From NCBI GenBank assembly GCA_902768985.1, contig CACXNA010000012.1, positions 1 to 59,082 on the forward strand: 59,082 bases of DNA, in the 5' to 3' direction. This document shows, one piece after another, positions 44,840 through 53,641 of the stretch. The translations under genes were made by a program, and so were the position numbers. Position 1 is the stretch's first letter. Every line of letters begins with the position of its first letter. A model generated the notes under the pieces. It saw nothing but the letters and a program-made list of their open reading frames with translations, had not been told where the DNA came from and searched no databases. This stretch comes from an uncultured Bacteroidia bacterium. GTDB taxonomy: Bacteria; Bacteroidota; Bacteroidia; Bacteroidales; UBA932.

Positions 44840-46915
44840 GTGAACACTAAGCATTATCTTCTCCTCTTTCTCGCGTACGCGTTTTGCGTAGCGTGCACCC
44901 AACCTTGCCGCATTGTCTGGACGGAAGGCGTCACGGATCCCGCTTCCGGACGGGCCGCCCACACCCTCGAAATCCAGAACCCGCCCGCCGGTACGGACTG
45001 GACCGTCTGGTTCAGCCAGTTCCGCACCCCCGTCACCATGGAGGAGGGCGCGCCGGGCAGCATCGAGCACATCAGCGGGACGCTGTATCGCGTCGTTCCC
45101 GGCGCGGACACGCGCGGAGAGGCGATGGTCCTGAACTACGAAGCAAAGCCCCTGGTCAACCAGTGCCGCGCCCCGGAAGGCTTCTTCCTGCAGCGCAAGG
45201 GCGGCAAGCCCGTCCCCGTGGAGGCGGAATACCGTTTCCTGCCCGCCGAGCCCGTCCAGGGCTTCAGCTACACGCACGTGGAGACCGGCGTCTATGATCT
45301 CATTCCCCGCCTCAAGGAGGTGAAGCCCCTCGCGGGCGAGACCGACCCGGCCGCCGAGCCGTCCGTCACCCTGATCGACGGACAGCGCCCCGGCTGGTAC
45401 CGCATCACCCTCGCGGACGGCACCGTCCGCATCGAGGCGGCCGACGAAGACGGCGCCTGCTACGCCCGCACCACGCTGGAGCGCATCCGCCGCAACGCGC
45501 AAGGCGCGGCGGTGCCCGCTGCCGTGGTCAGCGACTGGCCCGACCTGCCCTGGCGCGGCCTGATGCTTGACGTGAGCCGCAATTTCACGAAGAAAGCCGA
45601 CCTGCTCCGCCTGATCGACCTGATGGCCACCTACAAGGCCAACTTCCTGCACCTGCACTTCGGTGACGACGAGGGCTGGCGCATCGAGATCGACGCCCTG
45701 CCGGAGCTGACCTCCTACGGCGCCTTCCGCTGCCTGCCTGTCCTCAACGAGGACGGCACCATCTCCGAGCCGGACGGCCTCCAGCCGACCTACTGCGTCG
45801 CGGCGAAGCCCGGCGACGACTCCCCCGGCAACGGTTATTATTCCCACGCCGACTTCGTCGAAATCCTCCGCTACGCCTGGGAGCGCCGCATCCGCGTGAT
45901 CCCGGAATTCGACACCCCGGGCCACTCCCGCGCGGCCGTCAAGTCCATGGAAGTCCGCGCGCAGCGCACCGGCGACGCCTCCTGCCTGCTCTCCGAGCCG
46001 GAGGACATATCTGAATACGAATCCGTGCAGGACTACACCGACAACGTCATGAACGTGGCCCTGCCCAGCACGTATACCTTCTTCGAGACCGTTTTCGACG
46101 GCTTGATCGCGCTCTACGCGGAAGCGAGCGTGCCCCTCGACGCCATCCACATCGGCGGCGACGAGGTCCCCGAGGGCTCCTGGACCGGCTCCCCGGCCTG
46201 CAAGGCCCTGCTGGCAGCCAACGGCAAGAGCAACATCGGCTGGCTCCAGGACTACTTCCTGAACCGCCTGATGGACATCGCCGAGGCGCGCGGCGTCAAG
46301 CTCGGCGGCTGGCAGGACGTCTGCCAGAACGTCGAACCCGCCACGCTCGAGCGCCTGAAGCGCAACCTCGCGCTCACCAACCTCTGGACCGTCTCGCACG
46401 GCCGCGACGTGCTCCCCTACGAGTTCGCCAACGCAGGCATCCCCGTCGTCATCTCCAGCGCCCCCAACTGCTACATGGACTTCGCCTACAACTACAGCAA
46501 GACCGAGCGCGGGCACAACTGGGGCGGCTTTGTGGACGAGCGCCGCAGCTTCTCCGTGCAGCCCTTCGACATGTACCGTTCCGTCCGCTGGGACGACTAC
46601 GGCAAGCCGATCGACCTCACGCACGCCGGCGAGGGCAAGCCGGCCCTGCAGCCGGCCGCCCGGCCGCAGATCATCGGCATCGAAGGCCACCTCTGGGCCG
46701 AGACGCTCCGCTGCTTCGACCACGTGACCTATTATTTCTTCCCCAAGTCGCTGGGCCTCTTCGAGCGCGGCTGGAACGCCACCCCCGACTGGGCCGGCAC
46801 GACCGCCCCGGACGATCCGGCCTTCACGGCCGACTTCGACCGCTTCTTCAGCATCATCACGGACCACGAGTATCCGTACTACGAGGAGCTCGGCATCAGC
46901 TATCACCGTCATTGA
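44840..46915 (+). CDS. GH20 beta-N-acetylhexosaminidase (lipoprotein)
   Basis: A 691-residue secreted enzyme removing terminal beta-GlcNAc/GalNAc. A GTG start at 44840 gives the lipoprotein signal MNTKHYLLLFLAYAFCVAC; an earlier TTG at 44813 lies inside the promoter and is rejected. The N-terminal GH20b-like domain is followed by the catalytic barrel with the acid pair in HIGGDEVPEGSW, and downstream AYNYSKTERGHNWGGF and GIEGHLWAETL line the active site. First gene of the rightward operon with the XylR regulator and the phosphatase-propeller. Confidence 0.93.
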   Translation: MNTKHYLLLFLAYAFCVACTQPCRIVWTEGVTDPASGRAAHTLEIQNPPAGTDWTVWFSQFRTPVTMEEGAPGSIEHISGTLYRVVPGADTRGEAMVLNYEAKPLVNQCRAPEGFFLQRKGGKPVPVEAEYRFLPAEPVQGFSYTHVETGVYDLIPRLKEVKPLAGETDPAAEPSVTLIDGQRPGWYRITLADGTVRIEAADEDGACYARTTLERIRRNAQGAAVPAAVVSDWPDLPWRGLMLDVSRNFTKKADLLRLIDLMATYKANFLHLHFGDDEGWRIEIDALPELTSYGAFRCLPVLNEDGTISEPDGLQPTYCVAAKPGDDSPGNGYYSHADFVEILRYAWERRIRVIPEFDTPGHSRAAVKSMEVRAQRTGDASCLLSEPEDISEYESVQDYTDNVMNVALPSTYTFFETVFDGLIALYAEASVPLDAIHIGGDEVPEGSWTGSPACKALLAANGKSNIGWLQDYFLNRLMDIAEARGVKLGGWQDVCQNVEPATLERLKRNLALTNLWTVSHGRDVLPYEFANAGIPVVISSAPNCYMDFAYNYSKTERGHNWGGFVDERRSFSVQPFDMYRSVRWDDYGKPIDLTHAGEGKPALQPAARPQIIGIEGHLWAETLRCFDHVTYYFFPKSLGLFERGWNATPDWAGTTAPDDPAFTADFDRFFSIITDHEYPYYEELGISYHRH

Positions 46916-46919
46916 TCCC

Positions 46920-48092
46920 ATGTTACGCCTGCTGATCATCACCGACTTCACGGAGTCCTTCGCCAACAAGCTCCTCCAGGGCATCGTCCGCTATTCCCGC
47001 CGCAAGGAACAGTGGGCGATCTGCCGCATGCCGCCGTCCTTCAAGGCGGAGATCGGCATCCCGGGCGTGGTCAAATGGGCCAAGGACTGGGGCGCCGACG
47101 CCGTGATCGGCCAGTTCGAGGAGACGGACGACGTGAGCCTGTTCGGCAAGAACGGCATCGTGGTCGTGGCCCAGGACTTCAAGAAGCGCTTCAAGACCAT
47201 TCCCAACATCACCGCCGACTACCTCGGCACCGGTAAGATGGCCGCCCGCTTCTTCGTGGACCGCGGCTTCCGCCATTTCGGTTTCTTCGGCTTCAACCAG
47301 GTATGCTGGTCGGACGAGCGCTGCGAGGGCTTCCGCCGCGAAGTGGAGGCCGCCGGCTTCGGCAGTTCCTTCTACGCCTACAACCTGCAGGACATCGACC
47401 ACCTGTGGTACTACGAGCGCGACCGGCTGCGCGAATGGCTCCGGATGATCCCCAAGCCCATCGGCATCATGGCCTGCGACGACAACCAGGGCAACAACCT
47501 CATCGAGGCCTGCCACGCCGCCGGGGTCCGCATCCCGGACGAAGTGTCGGTGATCGGCGTGGATAACGACGAGCTGCTCTGCAGCCTCGGCAGTACCACG
47601 CTGTCCAGCATCTTCGTGGACATTGAGGAGGGCGGCTACAAGGCCGCCGAGCTCATCGAGCGCCGGGTGGCCAACCCCGACGCCCCGCTCGAGGACGTGG
47701 TCCTCAAGCCCGTCAAGATCGTCGGGCGCATCTCCACGGCGGCCTTCGCCACGGACGACGCCCAGATCCAGAAAGCGGTGCAGTACATCCACCGCAACTA
47801 CCAGAAGAAGATCTCCGTCAAGGACGTCATCGCGGAGGTCGCCCTGTCCCGCCGCCTGCTGGAGCGCCGCTTCAAGGTCGTGACCGGGCAGACCCTCTAC
47901 CAATATATTTCCGACCTCAAGATCAAGCGCTTCGCCGAGCTGCTCCTCGACACGGACGAGCAGGTGGTCGGCATCGCGCTGTCCCTGGGAGAGAACGACA
48001 CCAAGAGCATCTCCCGCCGTTTCAAGCAAATCTACGGCTGCTCACCCCATGAATGGCGCGAGCGCCACCAACAGAAAAAACCAAGCTTATGA
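46920..48092 (+). CDS. XylR-type transcription activator (sugar-binding + AraC HTH)
   Basis: A 390-residue regulator. Residues 1-270 are a LacI/periplasmic-binding-like sugar domain (LLIITDFTESFANKLLQGIV, GFFGFNQVCWSDERCEGFRR, VSVIGVDNDELLCSLGSTTL). Residues 285-385 carry an AraC helix-turn-helix pair (VQYIHRNYQKKISVKDVIAE, IALSLGENDTKSISRRFKQI, YGCSPHEWRERH). This is the XylR arrangement of Bacteroidota and proteobacteria. It is the natural candidate to bind the three operators at 40186, 44753 and 52803 (inference). It lies 4 bases after the GH20 gene. Confidence 0.93.
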   Translation: MLRLLIITDFTESFANKLLQGIVRYSRRKEQWAICRMPPSFKAEIGIPGVVKWAKDWGADAVIGQFEETDDVSLFGKNGIVVVAQDFKKRFKTIPNITADYLGTGKMAARFFVDRGFRHFGFFGFNQVCWSDERCEGFRREVEAAGFGSSFYAYNLQDIDHLWYYERDRLREWLRMIPKPIGIMACDDNQGNNLIEACHAAGVRIPDEVSVIGVDNDELLCSLGSTTLSSIFVDIEEGGYKAAELIERRVANPDAPLEDVVLKPVKIVGRISTAAFATDDAQIQKAVQYIHRNYQKKISVKDVIAEVALSRRLLERRFKVVTGQTLYQYISDLKIKRFAELLLDTDEQVVGIALSLGENDTKSISRRFKQIYGCSPHEWRERHQQKKPSL

Positions 48093-50014
48093 TCCGCAAA
48101 ACCCTTCTCATCGTCGTCCTGGGCGTCCTCGCGCTGAGCGCCGGCGCACAGAATTTCGACGTCCTGCAGGACCTGCAGGCGCATCCCGAACTCCTCGCCG
48201 GCACCGACTACCTCTGCCCGACCGGCCCCGTCTCGCTCACGCCTGCCCCCAAGGGCTACCAACCCTTCTACATCAGCCACTACGGCCGCCACGGCGCCCG
48301 CTACGCCTGGCAGAGCGACATGTACGAGCGCCTGAACAACGTGTTCGGCGCCGCCGCCGAAGCGGACAACCTCACGCCGCTCGGCGCCTCGTTCAAGCAG
48401 CGCTTCGACAGCCTGTACCCGGACGTGCGCTACCGCGTGGGCGACCTTTCCCGCAAGGGCTGGCAGCAACAGCAGGAGCTCGCCGCGCGGATGTATGAGA
48501 GTTTCCCGAAGGTGTTCGGGAAAGGCGCGAAGGTCCGCTCCTGGACCTCCACCTCCACCCGCTGCATCATGACGATGTCCTCCTTCTGCCTCGGCCTGAA
48601 GGCCAAGGACGCGCGGATGGACATCTTCGAGAACTTCGGCGTCAGCTTCCTGCCCGCCATCCTGCCGCTCGACCGCAGCAACCCCTTCCGCAACGACAAC
48701 TACCTCCGCACGCCCGTCAGCTTCGACGAGACCTGGGAGCAGTATATCGAGCGCACCGTGGACTACCGCGCCATCCTCGCGCGGATCTTCAAGGACAGCG
48801 ACAAGGCCCTTCCGGCCGGGGAGCAGTGGGACTTCGTCTCCTATCTGTACTTCTTCGCCGCGGGCATGAACAGCCTGGACACGGACCTCGACTTCAACGA
48901 CATCTTCACCCCCGAGGAGCGCATCGCCCTCTGGAAGATCGACGACTTCCAGTTCTACGCCAACGCCTGGCCGACCCACTTGGGCTACCAGCCCATCGTG
49001 GATGACATCATCGCCAAGGCCGACGCGCGCATCGCCTCCGGCGAGCAGGGCGCCGACCTGCGCTTCGGCCACGACTACACCTTCCTGCCGCTGCTGATGA
49101 CCCTCGGCGTGAACGGCTTCGACCACGACGTCACCAACCCGGACGACATCCCGTTCTGGTGCCAGCTGCACGAGGTGCCGATGGGCGCCAACCTCCACTT
49201 CGTCTTCTTCCGCAATCCCCGCTCCTCCAAGGTGCTCTTCAAAGTGCTCCTCAACGGCCGGGAAGCCCACCTGCCCCTCGAGACCGACAACTGGCCGTAC
49301 TACGACTGGGACGCCTTCAAGCAGAAGGCCAGCCTCCCGGTGATGGGCGATTATACCACCATTGACACGGAGGTTCCCGAGGTCTCCGGCCTCTGCCTGG
49401 CGCCGGACGGAAACGGCTTCCTGGCCGCCTCCGACGAGAAAGGCGTCTACGCCGTCAGCTGGACGGGCGAGACGAAACCCTTCTTCGTGGCGGAGCGCAG
49501 CATGGACTGCGAGGGCGTCACGATGGACCCGGCCACCGGGGATGTCTACTACATCGTCGAGCGCAAGCAGGAAGTCCGCCGGCTGCGCGCCCCGGAGTAT
49601 AACGAGTCTGAACTGCTTACGGTGATCAAGGAAGTGGGCTACCGCACCAACAGCGGCCTCGAGGCCATCACCTGGATGGGCGACGGCACCCTGATGCTCG
49701 GCAACCAGGCCAAGCCGCGCCTGCTCATCCGCTACTCCCCGACCGAGGGTATCCTCGGCCAGACGGAGATCACGGAAGGCATCGTCGACATCTCCGACCT
49801 CTGCTACGACCCGGTGCGCAAGGCCCTCTGGATCCCGGACAGCGAAGCGCGCACGATCAATCTCTGCACCCTGGAAGGCAAGGTGATCGCCTCCTACCCG
49901 GTGCCCTTCATCGATAACGGAGAAAGCTTGTACGTGGATCGCGACCGCCAGTGCATCTGGGTAGGCGACGACACCACGTCCAAGCTCTACAAAATCAGTT
50001 TCAAGAATCTATAA
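48089..50014 (+). CDS. Fusion: histidine acid phosphatase + SdiA-regulated beta-propeller
   Basis: A 641-residue secreted protein with signal peptide MIRKTLLIVVLGVLALSAGA. Residues 55-420 are a histidine acid phosphatase of the MINPP/phytase-like group: RHGARY (H68) and the partner HD motif at H328-D329 (RFGHDYTFLPL). Residues 425-641 look like an SdiA-regulated/esterase-like-phytase propeller (EVSGLCLAPDGNGFLAASDE, GLEAITWMGDGTLMLGNQAK). The start overlaps the XylR stop (ATGA). The tail overlaps the nagB tail by 6 bases on the opposite strand. A second phosphatase in the locus, with a domain pairing I do not recognise as standard. Confidence 0.88.
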   Translation: MIRKTLLIVVLGVLALSAGAQNFDVLQDLQAHPELLAGTDYLCPTGPVSLTPAPKGYQPFYISHYGRHGARYAWQSDMYERLNNVFGAAAEADNLTPLGASFKQRFDSLYPDVRYRVGDLSRKGWQQQQELAARMYESFPKVFGKGAKVRSWTSTSTRCIMTMSSFCLGLKAKDARMDIFENFGVSFLPAILPLDRSNPFRNDNYLRTPVSFDETWEQYIERTVDYRAILARIFKDSDKALPAGEQWDFVSYLYFFAAGMNSLDTDLDFNDIFTPEERIALWKIDDFQFYANAWPTHLGYQPIVDDIIAKADARIASGEQGADLRFGHDYTFLPLLMTLGVNGFDHDVTNPDDIPFWCQLHEVPMGANLHFVFFRNPRSSKVLFKVLLNGREAHLPLETDNWPYYDWDAFKQKASLPVMGDYTTIDTEVPEVSGLCLAPDGNGFLAASDEKGVYAVSWTGETKPFFVAERSMDCEGVTMDPATGDVYYIVERKQEVRRLRAPEYNESELLTVIKEVGYRTNSGLEAITWMGDGTLMLGNQAKPRLLIRYSPTEGILGQTEITEGIVDISDLCYDPVRKALWIPDSEARTINLCTLEGKVIASYPVPFIDNGESLYVDRDRQCIWVGDDTTSKLYKISFKNL

Positions 50015-50806
50015 GCGATTCTCCGCGGCCTCCACGGCCTTGAAATAGCGGTAGCTGGACACTTTGAGCTCCCCCACGGCGGCCTCGTCGCAGACGATGG
50101 TTCCCGCGGGGTGGTTCTGCATGCCGCTGAGCGTGCAGTAGTGCGACATCGGACCCTCCACGGCGTCGCGCAGCGCGCGGGCCTTGCGCGGGCCGAAGGC
50201 CAGGATGACGACTTCGCGGGCGGACAGGACCGTGGCCACGCCCACCGTCAGCGCCTGCGCGGGCACGGCCTCGGGGTTGCCCCCGAAGAAGCGTGCGTTC
50301 ACCTCGCGCGTGTCCTGCGTGAGGGTCATCACCCGCGTACGGGAGCACAGCGGGGAGAAGGGCTCGTTGAAGGCGATGTGTCCGTCCTCGCCCACGCCGC
50401 CGAGGAAGAGGTCGAATCCGCCGGCGGCGGCGATGGCCTCCTCGTAGGCGACGCACTCGGCGTCCAGGTCGGCGGCGTTGCCGTCGAGGATGTGGATGTT
50501 CGCCGCAGGCTCGTCGATGTGGTCGAAGAGCTGGCGGTGCATGAAGGAGTGATAGCTCTCGGGATGATCCACCGGCAGGCCGACGTACTCGTCCATGTTG
50601 AACGAGATCACGTTCTTGAAGCTGACTTCCCCGGCGCGGACCATGCGGATGAGTTCATTATAGGTTCCAATGGGGGTGGAACCGGTGCAGAGACCGAGCA
50701 CGAAGGGCTCGGAGGTCCGGGCCGCCTTGGCGTTGATGGCGGCGGCGATGTAGTGCGCGGCCCACAGGGAGCCTTCGGCGGCGTTGTTGCGGATGATGAG
50801 TTTCAT
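50009..50806 (-). CDS. nagB: Glucosamine-6-phosphate deaminase
   Basis: NagB converts glucosamine-6-phosphate to fructose-6-phosphate and ammonia, bringing amino sugars into glycolysis. The 265 residues have the sugar-phosphate loop CTGSTPIGTYNELIR, the catalytic DEYVG, and GVGEDGHIAFNEP with catalytic Asp, His and Glu all present. The upstream gene (50811) is a NagB-like fusion, so two NagB-type proteins are encoded side by side. It begins 4 bases after that gene. Confidence 0.96.
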   Translation of the reverse strand: MKLIIRNNAAEGSLWAAHYIAAAINAKAARTSEPFVLGLCTGSTPIGTYNELIRMVRAGEVSFKNVISFNMDEYVGLPVDHPESYHSFMHRQLFDHIDEPAANIHILDGNAADLDAECVAYEEAIAAAGGFDLFLGGVGEDGHIAFNEPFSPLCSRTRVMTLTQDTREVNARFFGGNPEAVPAQALTVGVATVLSAREVVILAFGPRKARALRDAVEGPMSHYCTLSGMQNHPAGTIVCDEAAVGELKVSSYRYFKAVEAAENRL

Positions 50807-50810
50807 ATGC

Positions 50811-52736
50811 TTAACAGAGTTTCAGGAATACTTCGATGGCCTGGTACTCGGCCATGCCCAGGCGGTCGTACTGCCGGGCGGTGTTCTGCGTGCGCTCCTC
50901 GGCGCGCTGCCAGAATTCGCGCGGATCCTCGCCCGGGAACGGGACGATGTCCTTCTGCGAGAGGTGGCGGAAGATGGCGTGGCGCTTCATCACCACTTCG
51001 TCCGGGCTGAGCGGCACGGCCATGTCCACGCGGCCCAGCTCCCACTCCATCCAGGCGCCGCGATAGAGCCAGATGTGCGTCTCGGCGAGCCAGTCGTTGC
51101 CCTCGGCGCGCAGCTGCTCCACGGCCTCCAGGGCCGCTTCCGTGCACACGCGGTGCGTGCCGTGCGGGTCGGCGAGGTCACCGGCCATGAAGATCATGTG
51201 CGGCCGCAGGCGGCGCATCAGGTCCTTGATAATATCCACGTCCGCCTGCGTGCGCGGCTTCTTCTTGATACCGCCGGATTCGTAGAACGGGAGATTCAGG
51301 AAATGGGCGTTCGTGTTGTCGTCCAGGCCGAAAGAGCGCACCGCCGCGCGGGCCTCGCTGCGGCGGATGGCCGCCTTGAGGTCGAGCAGCTCGCGCGGCT
51401 CCGGCTCGCCCGGGACCTTTTGGGCCACCAGCGCCTGGATTTCCGCGAAGCGGTCCGCCAGGCCCAGCTGGCACGCCGCGTCGAAGTGCTGCAGCACCAC
51501 GTCGTCGTGGACGGCCACGTCGCCGGAAGTCTCGTAGGCCACGTGCACATTGTGCCCCTGCGAGACCAGGCGGATGAAGGTGCCGCCCATCGAGATCACG
51601 TCGTCGTCCGGGTGCGGCGAGAAGATCAGCACGGTCTTGGGGAACGGCGCGGCCGGGACCGGACGCGTGCTGTCGTCCGCGTTGGGCTTGCCGCCCGGCC
51701 AGCCGGTGATCGTATGCTGCAGGTCGTTGAAGACCCGGATGTTGATCTGGTCGTAGGGGCCGTACAGCTCCAGCAATTCGCCCAGGGAGTTCTCCAGATA
51801 GTCGCGCTCCGTCAGCTTGAGGATCGGCATGCCGGCCGTCTCGCAGAGCCAGACCACGGCCTTGCGGATGAGCTTCTGCGTCCAGTCGCAGGGGCCCACC
51901 AGCCAGGGGGCCACCACGCGGGTCAGCAGGCTGCCGGCCGTCGCGTCGACGTAGAAATGGATATGGTCGTGCCGCTGCAGCAGCGAGGCCGGGCAGGCGG
52001 GCGTCATCTCGCCTTCGACGATGGCCTTGACCGCCTGGGCCTTGTCTTCTCCCCACGCCATCAGGACGATGCGGCACGCCGAGAGCATCGTGGCGATGCC
52101 CATCGTGATGGCGCTCTGCGGCGTGGCCGCAAGGTCGTGGCCGAAGTTGCGCGACTGGCGCTTGCGGGAGCCGTAGGAGAGCCGCACGGTGCGGGTGCGC
52201 GTTTTCTCGTTGCTGCCGGCTTCGTTGAAGCCGACCTGCCCCTCTTCACCGATGCCGATGACCAGCAGGTCCAGCCCGCGCGCGAGCTTGTCGAACGCGG
52301 CGCAGTAGTCGGAAACTTCCGCCTGCGGGACGGTCCCGTCCGGGATGTGGATATTCTCCGGGAGGATATCCACCTGGTCCAGGAGCGCCTCGTGCAGGCG
52401 GTGGTTGCGGCTCTGCAGCTCGTCCGAGGAGGACGGGTAGTATTCGTCGATCGAGACCACCTCGACGTTCCGGAAGGACACCTGACCCGCCTGGTAGCGG
52501 CGCAGCAGCTCCTCATAGAGCAGGGTCGGCGTGGCGCCGGTCGTCAGGCCGAGCCGGAACAGCCGGCCCTCGCAGGCCTTGATCCCCGCGACGATCATGT
52601 CCGCCACGGCCAGCGACGCCGGCCGGGCCTCCGGATAGATATCCGTCCAGATCTTCTCGTAGTTGTGCAGGATGCCGGCGGGCAGGTTCTTTTCGATCAG
52701 GCCGCCTTCGTAGGGTAGAGTAAACTGCTTGTCCAT
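50811..52736 (-). CDS. NagB-like domain + LmbE/PIG-L deacetylase fusion
   Basis: A 641-residue cytoplasmic fusion matching the Bacteroides 'glucosamine-6-phosphate deaminase-like' type. Residues 30-270 are NagB-like with loop LTTGATPTLLYEELLRRY and DEYYP, but the catalytic motif reads GEEGQVGFNEAG. The usual Asp is Glu165 and the histidine is Gln167, while the late Glu remains. Residues about 385-641 are an LmbE/PIG-L deacetylase with metal motif SPHPDDDVISMGG and DPHGTH. It may deacetylate a GlcNAc-type phosphate while the altered NagB half binds a related sugar. The locus operator C controls it. Confidence 0.9.
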   Translation of the reverse strand: MDKQFTLPYEGGLIEKNLPAGILHNYEKIWTDIYPEARPASLAVADMIVAGIKACEGRLFRLGLTTGATPTLLYEELLRRYQAGQVSFRNVEVVSIDEYYPSSSDELQSRNHRLHEALLDQVDILPENIHIPDGTVPQAEVSDYCAAFDKLARGLDLLVIGIGEEGQVGFNEAGSNEKTRTRTVRLSYGSRKRQSRNFGHDLAATPQSAITMGIATMLSACRIVLMAWGEDKAQAVKAIVEGEMTPACPASLLQRHDHIHFYVDATAGSLLTRVVAPWLVGPCDWTQKLIRKAVVWLCETAGMPILKLTERDYLENSLGELLELYGPYDQINIRVFNDLQHTITGWPGGKPNADDSTRPVPAAPFPKTVLIFSPHPDDDVISMGGTFIRLVSQGHNVHVAYETSGDVAVHDDVVLQHFDAACQLGLADRFAEIQALVAQKVPGEPEPRELLDLKAAIRRSEARAAVRSFGLDDNTNAHFLNLPFYESGGIKKKPRTQADVDIIKDLMRRLRPHMIFMAGDLADPHGTHRVCTEAALEAVEQLRAEGNDWLAETHIWLYRGAWMEWELGRVDMAVPLSPDEVVMKRHAIFRHLSQKDIVPFPGEDPREFWQRAEERTQNTARQYDRLGMAEYQAIEVFLKLC

Positions 52737-52763
52737 AATTGATTATCTGTGGCTCATCTGCTA

Positions 52764-52827
52764 CAAAGATAGAAAAAAGGGGGCAAGTTCGGTGCGGGTT
52801 TTGCGTAATCCGACACACAAATTGCGC
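52764..52827 (-). promoter_or_regulatory. nagB-operon promoter with locus operator C
   Basis: Minus-strand -7 box TATCTTTG (52764-52771) and, 32 bases upstream of it, GCGTA-N16-GCGC (52803-52827). The spacing is identical to sites A and B. The divergent DUF3108 gene has its own -7 box at 52854-52861. Confidence 0.75.
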
Positions 52828-52853
52828 AAATTCGGGTATTTGCATAGTTTTTG

Positions 52854-52861
52854 TACCTTTG
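52854..52861 (+). promoter_or_regulatory. -7 box of the DUF3108 gene
   Basis: TACCTTTG at 52854-52861, 15 bases before the ATG at 52877. The -33 element 19 bases upstream is weak (TTCG). Confidence 0.5.
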
Positions 52862-52876
52862 TAGAAAATTAAACGT

Positions 52877-53620
52877 ATGAAGAGATTCCTCCTTCTCCTT
52901 TCTGCCCTGCTGCTCTCCGCATCCTTCTGCGAAGCGCGCAAACTTCCTGCAGAAACGCTCGGGACCGTCAAGTACGAGATCCGCTACAAGTGGGGCGCCA
53001 TCAACGCCAAGGTGGCCTCGATCGACCTGTCCCTGAACGCCGACAAATGGGAGAACCACCACACCTACCACTCCAAGGCCGTCATCAAGACCTCTGCCGT
53101 CTTCAGCCTGTTCATCGGCGCCGACATGGCGGCTGAGTGCCAGATCGAGCAGTCCGACCTCCAGCCGCTCTACTTCATCAATCCTCACAAGAAAGGCGGC
53201 AAGGATGTCTGCTTCACCTTTATTTATAACCGCAAGACCAAGAACATCGAGTCCACGTTCCAGGACGTGAAGGCCACCTCCACGAAGAACTTCCCGATGG
53301 ACGGCAAGACCTACGACCTGCTGTCCGTCATCCAGTTCGTCCGCTTCCTGGACGCCTCCTCCAAGAAGAACGTCGACATCAACCTGCTGCTGGGCGAGGA
53401 CCGCTACCCGGGCGTGCTCACCTACGAGGGCAAGGACACGAAGAGGTTCCCGGGCCGGGAGACCGACCGTTTCGTGCTCCGCCTGACGGGCCGCGGCGTG
53501 ATGGAGAACGGCAGCGGCAACGAGCTGACCTTCTGGCGCAGCACAGGCTCCGACCGCAATATCGTCGGCCTGGAAGCTCCAATCAACCCCGGCTTCATGA
53601 CCATCCTGATCAAGGAATAA
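52877..53620 (+). CDS. DUF3108 domain secreted protein
   Basis: A 247-residue protein with signal peptide MKRFLLLLSALLLSASFCEA. The mature part is beta-rich with DUF3108 features (KYEIRYKWGAINAKVASIDL near the start, KNVDINLLLGEDRYPGVLTY in the middle). Members are often encoded near cell-envelope or outer-membrane genes; no biochemistry is known. It is divergent from the nagB operon and lies upstream of the DUF6150 gene with a 21-base gap, suggesting they form one unit. Confidence 0.8.
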   Translation: MKRFLLLLSALLLSASFCEARKLPAETLGTVKYEIRYKWGAINAKVASIDLSLNADKWENHHTYHSKAVIKTSAVFSLFIGADMAAECQIEQSDLQPLYFINPHKKGGKDVCFTFIYNRKTKNIESTFQDVKATSTKNFPMDGKTYDLLSVIQFVRFLDASSKKNVDINLLLGEDRYPGVLTYEGKDTKRFPGRETDRFVLRLTGRGVMENGSGNELTFWRSTGSDRNIVGLEAPINPGFMTILIKE

Positions 53621-53641
53621 CTCTATTAATATTTTACCTTT

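Noticed and set aside
44886-44910. A further GCGTA followed 16 bases later by GCC inside the GH20 gene
   Set aside because: The second half-site does not match (GCC for GCG), there is no -7 box at 32 bases, and it is coding; taken as chance.
44807-46984. A 725-codon leftward open frame opposite the GH20 gene
   Set aside because: Antisense shadow; the plus-strand frame has a GH20 active site.
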